Shown: in pieces, positions 25,856 through 35,076 of the stretch
Layout: every line of letters begins with the position of its first letter
How positions within the stretch are numbered: the first letter of the stretch is position 1
Assembly (NCBI RefSeq): GCF_004137355.1
Contig: NZ_SDVB01000101.1
Span: 62,001-126,000 of the forward strand
Origin: Ciceribacter ferrooxidans
GTDB lineage: Bacteria; Pseudomonadota; Alphaproteobacteria; Rhizobiales; Rhizobiaceae
Length of the DNA stretch: 64,000 nucleotides
Direction: 5' to 3'
Position numbers and translations under genes: made by a program
Notes under the pieces: model-generated
Told to the model about the DNA's origin: nothing
What the model saw: only the letters and a program-made list of their open reading frames with translations
Databases searched by the model: none

Positions 25856-26593
25856 ATGCTGGAGATCAGTTACGGCGGAGCCGTTGCGGCCGGCCTCCTG
25901 TCCTTTCTGTCGCCGTGTATCCTGCCGATGGTGCCGTTCTATCTGTCCTACATGGCGGGGCTCTCGATGCAGGAACTGCGGGAGGGGGAGCGAATTGCAG
26001 CCGGCGCCCAGCGTCGGCTCTTCGTTCAGGCCATCGCATTCGCGCTCGGAGTCACCACGATCTTCGTCCTACTCGGGCTGGGCGCCACGGCCCTCGGACA
26101 TCTCTTCCTGCAATGGAAGGAGACACTTTCGTGGGTCGCAGCGGCGGTATTGATCGTTTTCGGGCTGCACTTCCTCGGCGTCTTCCGCATCGGTTTTCTC
26201 TACCGCGAAGCGCGGGTGCAATCGACGGCCAGTCCGACCACGCTCGCCGGCGCCTATCTCATGGGACTTGCCTTCGGCTTCGGCTGGACACCCTGTGTCG
26301 GGCCCGCACTGGCGGCAATCCTGATGGTCGCCAGCGGCATGGGGGAGCTCTGGCGCGGCGGCCTGCTGCTCCTCGCCTACGGAATAGGGATGACGTTGCC
26401 CTTCGTCGTGGCTGCCCTGTTCGCGCGACCTTTTCTGGCATTCGTGAGCCGTCATCGCGCGCTCATGGGGCATGTCGAGAAGCTCATGGGCCTGATGCTG
26501 ATCATCTTCGGCATTCTGATCGCGACCAATTCCGTCAACCTGATCGCCGACGCCCTGATCCGGAACTTCGACTGGTCGGCGACGCTGAAGTAA
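25856..26593 (+). CDS. soxV: CcdA-like thiol-electron transporter SoxV
   Basis: A 245-residue inner-membrane protein with six predicted helices that carries reducing equivalents from the cytoplasm to the periplasm. The two membrane cysteines sit in LSPCILPMVPF and GWTPCVGPAL, the typical CcdA/DsbD positions. AGGAAGCC precedes the ATG. It is the first gene of the long plus-strand sox operon and supplies electrons to SoxW 18 bases downstream, and probably to SoxS. Confidence 0.92.
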   Translation: MLEISYGGAVAAGLLSFLSPCILPMVPFYLSYMAGLSMQELREGERIAAGAQRRLFVQAIAFALGVTTIFVLLGLGATALGHLFLQWKETLSWVAAAVLIVFGLHFLGVFRIGFLYREARVQSTASPTTLAGAYLMGLAFGFGWTPCVGPALAAILMVASGMGELWRGGLLLLAYGIGMTLPFVVAALFARPFLAFVSRHRALMGHVEKLMGLMLIIFGILIATNSVNLIADALIRNFDWSATLK

Positions 26594-26611
26594 TCGAGAG
26601 GAGAATGACAC

Positions 26612-27181
26612 ATGCACCCGGTACGACTGCTTCTGGCTTGCGCATTGCTGGCCATCGGCGGACTGCTCTCCACATCGGCCGCGGCCGTGGAGTTGGGGGA
26701 CGACGGACTGCACAAGCCGACCTGGCTGCGTGAGACGTTCAAGGACATGCGCGAGGACCTCGCCGAGGCCAACCGCGAAGGCAAGCGGCTCCTCGTCATC
26801 GTCGAACAGCGTGGATGCATCTACTGCACCCGAATGCATGAGGAGATGTTCCCCGACCCGAAGATCGATCAGCTCATCCGCGACAGCTACTTCGTCGTGC
26901 AGCTCAACCTCTTCGGCGATGTCGAGGTCACGGACTTCGATGGAACTGCCTTGACGGAAAAGGAGATGGCGGTGCGATGGGGTGTCATGTTCACCCCTAC
27001 GCTCATCTTCCTGCCTGAAGACGTGAAGCCGAATCAGACCGCGGCGGAAGCCTCGGTCGCCATGATGCCGGGCGCCTTCGGAAAAGGGACCACAAGCGCC
27101 CTGCTCACCTGGGTTCGGGATCATGGCTACGCTTCCGGAGAGCACTTTCAGAAATTTCTCGCCCGGCAAGTGAACCCGTAA
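26612..27181 (+). CDS. soxW: Periplasmic thioredoxin SoxW
   Basis: A 189-residue exported thioredoxin-fold protein. A signal peptide covers about residues 1-26 (ending STSAAAVE). The active-site motif is CIYC in EQRGCIYCTRMHEEM, and the cis-Pro segment is MFTPTLIFL. It receives electrons from SoxV and keeps Sox protein thiols reduced. GAGAGG lies shortly before the ATG. An A/T-rich spacer of 120 bases with a dyad separates it from soxX. Confidence 0.9.
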   Translation: MHPVRLLLACALLAIGGLLSTSAAAVELGDDGLHKPTWLRETFKDMREDLAEANREGKRLLVIVEQRGCIYCTRMHEEMFPDPKIDQLIRDSYFVVQLNLFGDVEVTDFDGTALTEKEMAVRWGVMFTPTLIFLPEDVKPNQTAAEASVAMMPGAFGKGTTSALLTWVRDHGYASGEHFQKFLARQVNP

Positions 27182-27199
27182 CGTCAAAAAACCTGATAA

Positions 27200-27214
27200 A
27201 TATCAAAGCGATAT
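27200..27214. promoter_or_regulatory. Dyad operator candidate before soxX
   Basis: ATATC-AAAGC-GATAT is a perfect inverted repeat in the soxW-soxX spacer, followed by an A/T run (AAAATATATATATAG, 27226-27240) that may contain the -10 region. It shares ATAAATAT-N-GATAT with the soxS-soxV dyad, which suggests that the same regulator (SoxR) binds both. Confidence 0.55.
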
Positions 27215-27301
27215 AAGGTTATTCAAAAATATATATATAGGGCTATTGTTATGGATTGCCGGTCGAGCTAACCTGCGCGAGGAGAGAAGAGGGAGGAGAG
27301 G

Positions 27302-27775
27302 ATGAAATGGCAGTTCTGTCTGGCATCAGCGGTCCTGGTATCCGCTGCCACGCCGGCCTTTAGTGAAACCGCGCCATCCGCGACCGTGTTTCACGAAGGC
27401 GCCATCGAGACGTCGCTGTCCGGAAAACCGGGAGATCCGGTCGCCGGCGTGAAGGTGATGACCACCAATGCCCTCGGCAATTGCGTGGCCTGCCACCAGA
27501 TCAGCAAGCTTCCGGAAGTGTCTTTCCAGGGCAACATCGCGCCACCGCTCGACGGCGTCGCCGATCGTTACTCGGAGGCGCAGCTGCGAGGGATCGTGGC
27601 CAACGCGAAGATGACCTTCCAGGGCAGTTTCATGCCGGCGTTCTACAAGACCGACGGCTACGTCCGGCCCGGCAACGGCTATACCGGCAAGGCGCCCGAA
27701 GGCCCCCTGCCGCCAATCCTGAATGCACAACAGATCGAAGACGTGGTGGCGTACCTGCTCACCCTCAAAGAGTGA
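27302..27775 (+). CDS. soxX: Cytochrome c subunit SoxX
   Basis: A 157-residue periplasmic mono-heme cytochrome c that forms SoxXA with SoxA. SoxXA links thiosulfate oxidatively to the SoxY cysteine. The signal peptide ends near residue 21 (TPAFSE). The single heme site is CVACH (61-65), and a candidate Met ligand is in FQGSFMPAF. A strong GGAGGAGAGG ribosome-binding site precedes the ATG. It opens the soxXYZABCDFG segment. Confidence 0.95.
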   Translation: MKWQFCLASAVLVSAATPAFSETAPSATVFHEGAIETSLSGKPGDPVAGVKVMTTNALGNCVACHQISKLPEVSFQGNIAPPLDGVADRYSEAQLRGIVANAKMTFQGSFMPAFYKTDGYVRPGNGYTGKAPEGPLPPILNAQQIEDVVAYLLTLKE

Positions 27776-27804
27776 TGCAGAGATACGTTCAAGAGGAGTG
27801 AGAC

Positions 27805-28224
27805 ATGAACTTTACCAGACGAAACGTTCTTTTGGCAGGCGTCGGCGGGATCGCTGTACTGGCCCTGCCGCTGCCGGTTGCGGCGGCTGCCATCGAGGCG
27901 CTGACGAACGAGTTCACCGGTGGCGCTGAAGCCGGGAGCGACGGGATCACCCTGACGGCTCCCGAAATCGCCGAGAACGGCAATACCGTTCCCGTATCGG
28001 TCGACGCACCCGGCGCTGTGGCGATCCTGCTGCTTGCCGAAGGCAATCCGGAACCGGCTGTCGCGACGTTCAAGTTCGGCCCGGCGGCCGGCAACCAGTC
28101 GGTCGCAACCCGCATCCGCCTCGCCAAGACGCAGAACGTCATTGCCTACGCCAAAATGGCGGACGGCTCGATCAAGAAGGCGCAATCGACCGTGAAGGTC
28201 ACCATCGGCGGCTGCGGCGGCTGA
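27805..28224 (+). CDS. soxY: Sulfur-carrier protein SoxY
   Basis: A 139-residue periplasmic carrier subunit. The C-terminal swinging arm ends in GGCGG, with C137 as the sulfur-carrying residue. The N-terminal signal contains TRRNVLL, a twin-arginine motif, so the SoxYZ pair is probably exported folded through Tat. AAGAGGAGTGAG precedes the ATG. SoxZ follows 22 bases later; the two form the SoxYZ heterodimer that holds the substrate during thiosulfate oxidation. Confidence 0.96.
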   Translation: MNFTRRNVLLAGVGGIAVLALPLPVAAAAIEALTNEFTGGAEAGSDGITLTAPEIAENGNTVPVSVDAPGAVAILLLAEGNPEPAVATFKFGPAAGNQSVATRIRLAKTQNVIAYAKMADGSIKKAQSTVKVTIGGCGG

Positions 28225-28246
28225 TCGATTTAGGAGGAGAGACAAC

Positions 28247-28576
28247 ATGGCATCGGATGCAAAACCGCGTGTGAAAGTGCCGAAGTCGGCCAAGGCTGGC
28301 GAGATCGTGACCATCAAGGCGCTGATCAGCCACAAGATGGAATCCGGGCAGCGCAAGGACGCCGACGGCAAGATCATTCCGCGCTCCATCATCAATCGCT
28401 TCACCTGTGACTTCAACGGCAACAATGTCATCGATGTCGCCATCGATCCGGCCGTTTCGACCAATCCGTACTTCGAGTTCGCCGCCAAGGTCGATGCCGC
28501 AGGCGAATTCAAGTTCACCTGGTACGACGACGACGGTTCCGTTTACGAAGACAAGAAGCCGATCGGGGTTGCCTGA
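28247..28576 (+). CDS. soxZ: Sulfur-carrier partner SoxZ
   Basis: A 109-residue immunoglobulin-like subunit that binds SoxY. It has no signal peptide of its own, as expected for a partner carried across the membrane with SoxY. Family features include the KAGEIVTIKALISHKMESGQ segment and the ANPYF-like SNPYFEF region (here TNPYFEF). GGAGGAGAG precedes the ATG. Length is normal for the family. Confidence 0.95.
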   Translation: MASDAKPRVKVPKSAKAGEIVTIKALISHKMESGQRKDADGKIIPRSIINRFTCDFNGNNVIDVAIDPAVSTNPYFEFAAKVDAAGEFKFTWYDDDGSVYEDKKPIGVA

Positions 28577-28606
28577 GCCGCATGTTGATCTAGGGAGGAG
28601 ACAGAC

Positions 28607-29470
28607 ATGCCAAGTTTCAGCAAAGCGATACTCGCCGCCGTTCTCGGCCTTTGCCTTGCCGGCCCGGCCAGTGCGGACCCGGTCGAAGACACGCTCGAGA
28701 TTCAGACGGACGACGGGCCGGTCACCCTGGTGACCAGCGCGCCGGCGCCCGCCCATCTCGAAGGCGCCTTCGATACGATCTGGTCAGGATGGCACTTCCG
28801 CGAAGACGATACCCGGGCAATGGAGAAGGACGATTTCGACAATCCCGGCATGGTCTTCGCCGACCGCGGACGGGACTTGTGGAACCAGTCGATGGGGACG
28901 AAAGGCGAGTCCTGCGCCAGTTGCCACAATGGCCCGGAAAGCATGAAGGGCCTGCGCGCCGTTCTTCCGCGCGTCGATGAGAAATCCGGCAAGTTGATGA
29001 TCATGGAAGACTACATCAACCAGTGTGTGACCGAGCGCATGGGCCTCGAAAAATGGGGCGTCACCTCCGGCAAGATGAAGGACATGCTGGCGCTCATCTC
29101 GTTGCAGTCCCGTGGCATCATCCAGAACGTGGCGATCGACGGTCCGGCTGCCTCCTATTGGCAGAAGGGCAAGGACATCTACTACACTCGCTACGGTCAG
29201 CTCGAGATGTCCTGCGCAAGCTGTCACGAGAACAACTACGGGAAGTTCATCCGGGCCGACCACCTGAGCCAGGGACAGACGTCCGGCTTTCCCGTCTATC
29301 GCCTGAAGGATGCGGATATCGTTTCCTCGCAGCAGCGCTTTGTCGGTTGCGTCAGGGATACGCGAGCTGAAACCTTCAAGGCGGGCTCCGAAGAGTTCAA
29401 GGCGCTCGAACTCTATGTCGCCTCGCGTGGCAACGGGCTCTCCATCGAGGGCGTCGGCGTCAGACCCTGA
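28607..29470 (+). CDS. soxA: Diheme cytochrome c subunit SoxA
   Basis: A 287-residue periplasmic partner of SoxX. The signal peptide ends near residue 24 (PASADP). Two heme sites are visible, CASCH at 103-107 and CASCH at 203-207, so it is the diheme type. C248 in RFVGCVRDTRAE is the active-site cysteine that becomes a persulfide heme ligand in studied SoxA proteins. GGAGGAGAC precedes the ATG. Confidence 0.95.
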   Translation: MPSFSKAILAAVLGLCLAGPASADPVEDTLEIQTDDGPVTLVTSAPAPAHLEGAFDTIWSGWHFREDDTRAMEKDDFDNPGMVFADRGRDLWNQSMGTKGESCASCHNGPESMKGLRAVLPRVDEKSGKLMIMEDYINQCVTERMGLEKWGVTSGKMKDMLALISLQSRGIIQNVAIDGPAASYWQKGKDIYYTRYGQLEMSCASCHENNYGKFIRADHLSQGQTSGFPVYRLKDADIVSSQQRFVGCVRDTRAETFKAGSEEFKALELYVASRGNGLSIEGVGVRP

Positions 29471-29476
29471 CGGCGT

Positions 29477-29504
29477 GGACCGCCGCGCCTGACGGCGGCG
29501 GTCC
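29477..29504 (+). terminator. Hairpin between soxA and soxB
   Basis: Perfect 10-bp inverted repeat GGACCGCCGC / GCGGCGGTCC with an 8-base loop, starting 6 bases after the soxA stop. There is no strong T-run, so partial termination or mRNA stabilisation is more likely than a full stop. The 120-base spacer holds no other gene. Confidence 0.55.
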
Positions 29505-29590
29505 CGCACAAACATTCGTATTCAACACGGCAAAGCTCCGGCGCGTTGGTTTCCGGACGGGTTTTGCTGCGCATTTTTCGAGGAACGGAC

Positions 29591-31282
29591 ATGATCAACC
29601 GGCGCGAATTTCTGCAGGCATCGGTCGCGGTCTCTGCCATCTACGGTCTCTCAGGCTTCGGAAACTGGTCGAAGCTCGCCGCGCAGCAGGCCATGACCCA
29701 GAACGACCTGCTCGCCTTCGAGGATTACGGCAACGTCACGCTGATCCACATCACCGACATTCACGCGCAGACGAAGCCGGTCTGGTTCCGCGAACCCGAA
29801 ATCAATCTCGGGGTCGGCGAGGCGAAAGGCCGCCCGCCGCACCTGACCGGCAGGGATTTCCTGGAAGCCTTCAAGATCAAGCCGGCATCAGCCGAGGCCT
29901 ACGCACTGACCTATGAAGATTTCGAGGCGCTCGGCAAAACCTACGGCAAGATGGGCGGCATGGACCGCGTGGCGACCGTCGTCAAGGCCATTCGCGCCGC
30001 CCGTCCGGAAGCCATCCTGCTCGACGGCGGCGACACCTGGCACGGCTCGATGACCTCTCTGCTGACCAAGGGCCAGGACATGGTGAACATCATGAACGCG
30101 CTCAAGGTCGACGCCATGACCAGCCATTGGGAATGGACCTACGGCACCGAACGGGTGAAGGAGATCGTCGACGCCCTGCCCTTCCCCTTCCTCGGCGCCA
30201 ACATCTATGATTCCGAGTGGAACGAGCCGGCCTTCGAACCCTATACCTTCTTCGAGCGCGGCGGCGCCAAGATCGCGGTGATCGGCCAGGCATTTCCCTA
30301 TATGCCGATTGCAAATCCGGGCTGGATGTTCCCGGAATACTCCTTCGGCATCCGCGAAGAGCGGATGCAGGAAATGGTGGACGAGGTCAAATCCAAGGGC
30401 GCCGATCTGGTTGTCTGCCTCTCGCACAACGGCTTCGACGTCGACCGCAAGATGGTGAGCCGCGTCAAGGGCATCGACGTGATCCTGACCGGCCACACGC
30501 ATGATGCGGTTCCCGAGCCGGTGGTCATCGGCGAAACGATCCTGATCGCCTCCGGCTCGAACGGCAAATTCGTCAGCCGCGTCGACCTCGACGTGCGCGA
30601 CGGCCGGATGATGGGTTATCGCCACAAGCTCATTCCGATCTTCTCCGATGTGATTGCGCCCGATCCGGAGATGGCGGCACTGGTCGACAATGAGCGCGCG
30701 CCGCACAAGGAAAAGCTCGAGGAGAAGATCGGGACCACCGAGAGCCTGCTCTATCGTCGCGGCAATTTCAACGGGACCTGGGACAACCTGATCTGCGATG
30801 CGATCCGGTCCGAGCGGGACGCGGAGATCGCGATGTCGCCGGGCGTTCGCTGGGGCACGACCCTGATGCCGGGCGACGCGATCACCCGCGAGGACATCCA
30901 CAACGTCACCTCGATGACCTACGGCGCCTGCTACCGGACCGAAATGACGGGCGAAACGCTGAAGACCATCCTCGAAGACGTCGCCGACAACCTGTTCAAT
31001 ACCGACCCCTACTACCAGCAGGGCGGCGACATGGTCCGCGTCGGCGGCATCGGCTTCACCATCGATATCGCCCAACCGATCGGCAGCCGGATTTCCGACA
31101 TGGTGCTCTCCGACAGCGGAAAGGCCGTCGAGGCCGGCAAGAGCTATACCGTTGCCGGCTGGGCCTCCGTCAACCAGGGCACCGAAGGTCCGCAGATCTG
31201 GGACGTGATCGAAAGCCACGTCCGAAAGCTCGGCACTGTGAAAGTCACGCCCGAGTCATCCGTCAAAATTGCTGGAATCTAA
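29591..31282 (+). CDS. soxB: Sulfate thiol esterase SoxB
   Basis: A 563-residue periplasmic hydrolase that releases sulfate from SoxY-bound thiosulfonate using two metal ions. The Tat signal RREFLQ is at the N-terminus. Metallophosphatase-type metal motifs include HITDIHAQ, LLDGGDTWHGS, SHNGFD and GHTHD. The 5'-nucleotidase-like C-terminal domain follows. I chose the ATG at 29591 (MINRRE) because of CGAGGAACGG upstream; the open frame extends 45 bases further without a better site. Confidence 0.95.
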   Translation: MINRREFLQASVAVSAIYGLSGFGNWSKLAAQQAMTQNDLLAFEDYGNVTLIHITDIHAQTKPVWFREPEINLGVGEAKGRPPHLTGRDFLEAFKIKPASAEAYALTYEDFEALGKTYGKMGGMDRVATVVKAIRAARPEAILLDGGDTWHGSMTSLLTKGQDMVNIMNALKVDAMTSHWEWTYGTERVKEIVDALPFPFLGANIYDSEWNEPAFEPYTFFERGGAKIAVIGQAFPYMPIANPGWMFPEYSFGIREERMQEMVDEVKSKGADLVVCLSHNGFDVDRKMVSRVKGIDVILTGHTHDAVPEPVVIGETILIASGSNGKFVSRVDLDVRDGRMMGYRHKLIPIFSDVIAPDPEMAALVDNERAPHKEKLEEKIGTTESLLYRRGNFNGTWDNLICDAIRSERDAEIAMSPGVRWGTTLMPGDAITREDIHNVTSMTYGACYRTEMTGETLKTILEDVADNLFNTDPYYQQGGDMVRVGGIGFTIDIAQPIGSRISDMVLSDSGKAVEAGKSYTVAGWASVNQGTEGPQIWDVIESHVRKLGTVKVTPESSVKIAGI

Positions 31283-31302
31283 GAGAATAAGGAGCGTTTG
31301 CC

Positions 31303-32574
31303 ATGTCCGACGAACCCGCAAACGGCACATCACGACGCGGCTTTCTGCGTAACACGGCCCTGACTGCCGCCGGGCTCGTTGCAGGGGCAGGAACCGCCCG
31401 TGCAGCCGAACCGGATCCGTTGATCACCGAAGTCCAGCCTTGGGCTTCCGCCTTCGGCGACCCGGTGGATGCGACGCCGTACGGCATGCCGATCCAGTTC
31501 GAGAGTCATGTGGTACGCCGCAACGTCTCATGGCTGACGGAAAGCCCCGTCTCCTCGATCAACTTCACGCCGATCCACGCCCTCGAGGGCACGATCACGC
31601 CGCAGGGCTGCGCGTTCGAACGTCACCATTCCGGGGCGATCGAAATGTCGAAGACCGATTACCGTTTGATGATCGACGGCCTCGTCGACACGCCGCTCGT
31701 CTTCACCTTCGAAGACCTGACGCGTTTTCCACGCGCAACGGCGACGGCCTTCCTGGAATGCGCCGCCAACGGCGGGATGGAATGGGGCGGGGCCCAGCTC
31801 GAGGGCTGCCAGTTCACCCAGGGCATGATCCACAACATGGAATATGTCGGTGTGCCGCTGCGACTCCTTCTCGAAGAGGCGGGTGTAAAACCCGAAGGCA
31901 AGTGGATCTACGCCGAAGGTCACGACGCCTCGTCGAACGGGCGTTCGATGCCGCTCGACAAGGCCATGGACGACGTGCTGGTCGCCTTCTTTGCCAATGG
32001 CGAAGCGCTGCGCAAGGAGCACGGCTATCCGGTCCGTCTCGTCGTTCCCGGCTGGGAAGGCAATATGTGGATCAAGTGGCTCCGGCGCATCGGCGTCTAC
32101 GATCAGGCCGTCGAGAGCCGCGAGGAAACCTCGAAATACACCGACCTGATGCCCGATGGGCGCGCCCGCAAATGGACTTGGGTCATGGACGCGAAATCGG
32201 TCATCACCTCGCCTTCGCCCCAGGCGCCGGTGCGCCATGGAAAGGGACCGCTCGTTGTCACCGGGCTCGCCTGGTCCGGCAACGGCAAGGTGACACGCGT
32301 CGACGTCTCGCTCGACGGTGGCCGCAACTGGCAGGAGGCGCGCCTCACCGGCGATGTCAGGTCGAAGGCGCTCACCCGCTTCCACCTGGACATCGACTGG
32401 GACGGCTCGGAGATGTTCCTGCAGTCCCGCGCAACCGATGACACCGGCTATGTCCAGCCGACGAAGGACGAGCTGCGCGCGATCCGCGGGCTGAACAACG
32501 TCTATCACAACAATTCCATCCAGACCTGGTGGCTGAGAGCAAACGGAGAGGTCGAGAATGTTGAAATCGCGTAA
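31303..32574 (+). CDS. soxC: Sulfane dehydrogenase molybdoprotein SoxC
   Basis: A 423-residue Tat-exported molybdenum-cofactor enzyme of the sulfite-oxidase fold that oxidises the SoxY-bound sulfane sulfur with SoxD. The Tat motif is SRRGFLRN. C153 in FLECAANGG is the expected molybdenum ligand. The C-terminal dimerisation domain is complete. The 3' end overlaps soxD by 17 bases, giving tight translational coupling. Its presence means that thiosulfate can be oxidised fully to sulfate without sulfur globules. Confidence 0.95.
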   Translation: MSDEPANGTSRRGFLRNTALTAAGLVAGAGTARAAEPDPLITEVQPWASAFGDPVDATPYGMPIQFESHVVRRNVSWLTESPVSSINFTPIHALEGTITPQGCAFERHHSGAIEMSKTDYRLMIDGLVDTPLVFTFEDLTRFPRATATAFLECAANGGMEWGGAQLEGCQFTQGMIHNMEYVGVPLRLLLEEAGVKPEGKWIYAEGHDASSNGRSMPLDKAMDDVLVAFFANGEALRKEHGYPVRLVVPGWEGNMWIKWLRRIGVYDQAVESREETSKYTDLMPDGRARKWTWVMDAKSVITSPSPQAPVRHGKGPLVVTGLAWSGNGKVTRVDVSLDGGRNWQEARLTGDVRSKALTRFHLDIDWDGSEMFLQSRATDDTGYVQPTKDELRAIRGLNNVYHNNSIQTWWLRANGEVENVEIA

Positions 32575-33688
32575 GTATCTGCTGTCCGCGCTGCTCCTGC
32601 TCTCCGTCAGCGCAACTCCGGTTCTCGCGGAAAAACTCGGCCTCGGCCGCCCTGCGCTGCCGGAAGAGATCGATGCCTGGGACGTCACGGTTCTCCCGGA
32701 CGGCAAAGGGCTTCGTCCCGGTTCCGGCGATGTCACCACCGGTGAAGCGGTCTTCGGCGAGAAATGCGCAGCCTGCCACGGCGAGTTCGCCGAGGGACTG
32801 GACGCATGGCCAGTTCTGGCTGGAGGACAGGGCTCGCTGAAGGATCGACGTCCGGTCAAGACGATCGGCAGCTACTGGCCGCATCTTTCGACCGTCTGGG
32901 ACTACGTGCACCGCTCGATGCCCTTCGGAAGTGCACAGACGGTCTCGGTCGACGAGACCTACGCGATCGTCGCCTTCCTGCTCTATTCGAACGGGCTGGT
33001 GGAAGATGACTTCGTGCTGTCGAAGGACAATTTCAACGAGGTCCAGCTGCCGAACAACCAGGGTTTCTACGCAGACGATCGCTCGGAAGCGGAATACCCG
33101 CTGTTCAGCAAGGAACCTTGCATGAAGGACTGCCGGGGACCGGTCAAGGTTACCAAGCGGGCCGTGGAGCTGAAGGTGACGCCGACCGACCCGGACGGCA
33201 AGCCCGCCGGAACCTTGCCCGACATCACGGGTCAGGCGCCGGTGCAGCAAAAGTCCGAAGCCACCGAGCCAGCGCCTTCGACCGACACGGCCTCCGCGCA
33301 AACGCCCGCCGCGGCACCGTCCGAGGCTACGGCACCGGTCGAGACCGCATCCGCCGAGGGCATGGATCACGAACTCATCGAGGAGGGGAAGACCGTCTTC
33401 AAGAAATGTCAGGCCTGCCACAAGATCGGCGACGGCGCCAAGAATGCCACCGGGCCGCATCTCAACGGGGTCATCGGCCGCGTACCGGGGACGGTCGACG
33501 GGTACAAGTATTCCAAGGCATTTACCGAAATGCAGGCCAAGGGTGAAGTCTGGGACGATGCCCGCCTCGCTGCTTTCCTGGAAAATCCGAAGACCTTCGC
33601 CGCCGGGACCAAGATGACCTTTGCCGGGCTCAAGAAGGAAGACGAACGGTCCGCATTGATCGCCTATCTGAAGAGCGCCGGCAAATGA
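32558..33688 (+). CDS. soxD: Diheme cytochrome c SoxD
   Basis: A 376-residue electron-accepting partner of SoxC. The signal peptide ends near residue 24 (TPVLAEK). Heme 1 is CAACH (70-74) and heme 2 is CQACH (284-288). The two heme domains are joined by an Ala/Pro/Thr-rich linker at about residues 230-268. The second domain looks like a soluble cytochrome c of the c2/c550 type. The start codon lies within the end of soxC, with GGAGAGG just upstream. Confidence 0.94.
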   Translation: MLKSRKYLLSALLLLSVSATPVLAEKLGLGRPALPEEIDAWDVTVLPDGKGLRPGSGDVTTGEAVFGEKCAACHGEFAEGLDAWPVLAGGQGSLKDRRPVKTIGSYWPHLSTVWDYVHRSMPFGSAQTVSVDETYAIVAFLLYSNGLVEDDFVLSKDNFNEVQLPNNQGFYADDRSEAEYPLFSKEPCMKDCRGPVKVTKRAVELKVTPTDPDGKPAGTLPDITGQAPVQQKSEATEPAPSTDTASAQTPAAAPSEATAPVETASAEGMDHELIEEGKTVFKKCQACHKIGDGAKNATGPHLNGVIGRVPGTVDGYKYSKAFTEMQAKGEVWDDARLAAFLENPKTFAAGTKMTFAGLKKEDERSALIAYLKSAGK

Positions 33689-33725
33689 CCGGCCCGCGAA
33701 GCCCCGTCCCTCCCGGTGCTTCGCG

Positions 33726-33753
33726 TCGCCGCCGCGTGGCAACGCGGCGGCGA
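33726..33753 (+). terminator. Hairpin between soxD and soxF
   Basis: Perfect 12-bp inverted repeat TCGCCGCCGCGT / ACGCGGCGGCGA with a GGCA loop in the 96-base spacer. It is very stable but has no T-tract, so probably it marks a processing or partial termination point separating the core soxXYZABCD genes from soxFG. Confidence 0.6.
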
Positions 33754-33784
33754 AGACCGCTGACCACCTGAACCCGGAACAACC

Positions 33785-35047
33785 ATGGGACTTGCCCGCC
33801 GTCGCTTCATGATCTCTGTTGCCTGCGCAGGCGCCGCCTTGGCGGCGCCGGCTGTCCACGGCGGCGCGCGGGCGAAGGTGGTCGTCGTCGGTGGCGGCGC
33901 CGGCGGTGCCAGCGTCGCTCGCCAGATCGCGCTCGACGCGGCCGGTCAGATAGACGTCACCCTCGTCGAACCCAGCGCACGTCACACGACCTGCTATTTC
34001 TCGAACCTTTATCTCGGTGGCTTGCGTAGTTTCGAGAGCCTCCAGCATGGCTATGAAGGGCTGACGCGTGCCGGCGTTCAAGTGGTTGCGGATTTCGCTG
34101 CGGCCATCGATCGGGAGAGGCGCCGCGTCGTGCTGGGCGGGGGCGGACACCTTCCCTATGACCGCCTGGTACTGGCGCCGGGCATCGATTTCGTCGACGG
34201 CTCCGTACCGGGCTGGAGTCTGGATGAGGCCGAGGTGATGCCGCACGCCTACAAGGCCGGACCGCAGACGCTTCTTCTCGCAAAGATGATCGAGTCTTTG
34301 CCGCAGGGAGGCGTATTCGCCATGATCGCGCCGCCCGAACCCTACCGCTGTCCGCCGGGTCCTTATGAGCGGGTCAGCATGATCGCCCACTACCTGAAGG
34401 GGAAGAACCCCGCCGCCAAGATCATCATCATCGATCCGAAGGAAGAGTTCACCCTTCAGAAGCTCTTCGAAGACGCGTGGCTCAAGTACTACGACGGCAT
34501 GATCGAATGGATCGGTCCCGATTTCGGCAGTCGTAACCTATCGGTTTCGCCCGACGCGATGGAGATTTCCATCGATGGAGAGGTGACGAAGGTCGATTGC
34601 TGCAATGTCATCCCGGCGCAGAAGGCCGGCAAGATCGCCGAGTTCGCGCAGTTGACGGACGAGACCGGCTGGGCTCCCGTCGAGCCGTCCTCGATGCGAT
34701 CGCATCTCGACGGTCGCATCTTCGTCCTCGGCGATAGCGCGCAGCAGGGCGACATGCCGAAATCGGCGACTTCTGCCCGCTCGCAGGCGCAGGTCGCCGC
34801 AGCTGCCGTTATCGGCGACCTGACTGGCCGGGACGTGCCGGCCCCGGTCTATTCCAATGCCTGCTGGTCAGCGCTTGCACCGGGCGATTCGGTGAAGGAC
34901 GGCGGCACCTACAAGCCTGCCGACGGAAAGATCGCCAGCATCGAGAAATACGTCTCGCAGGCCGACGAAGATGCGGCCACGCGCGCGGCAACCTACCAGG
35001 AAAGCCTGGACTGGTATCACACCATCACGGCTCAGATCTTCGGCTGA
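33785..35047 (+). CDS. soxF: Flavocytochrome c sulfide dehydrogenase-type flavoprotein SoxF
   Basis: A 420-residue periplasmic flavoprotein of the FccB family. Its Tat signal is ARRRFMIS. The Rossmann motif is VVVVGGGAGG (32-41). C70 in HTTCYFSNLYLGG matches the Cys that binds FAD covalently in FccB. A cytochrome partner (SoxE) normally forms the sulfide dehydrogenase; no such gene is next to it here. It probably helps maintain the SoxYZ redox state or oxidises sulfide. SoxG follows after 29 bases. Confidence 0.9.
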   Translation: MGLARRRFMISVACAGAALAAPAVHGGARAKVVVVGGGAGGASVARQIALDAAGQIDVTLVEPSARHTTCYFSNLYLGGLRSFESLQHGYEGLTRAGVQVVADFAAAIDRERRRVVLGGGGHLPYDRLVLAPGIDFVDGSVPGWSLDEAEVMPHAYKAGPQTLLLAKMIESLPQGGVFAMIAPPEPYRCPPGPYERVSMIAHYLKGKNPAAKIIIIDPKEEFTLQKLFEDAWLKYYDGMIEWIGPDFGSRNLSVSPDAMEISIDGEVTKVDCCNVIPAQKAGKIAEFAQLTDETGWAPVEPSSMRSHLDGRIFVLGDSAQQGDMPKSATSARSQAQVAAAAVIGDLTGRDVPAPVYSNACWSALAPGDSVKDGGTYKPADGKIASIEKYVSQADEDAATRAATYQESLDWYHTITAQIFG

Positions 35048-35076
35048 TCCGAGCCAATCGGGGAAGGACCTTCAAC

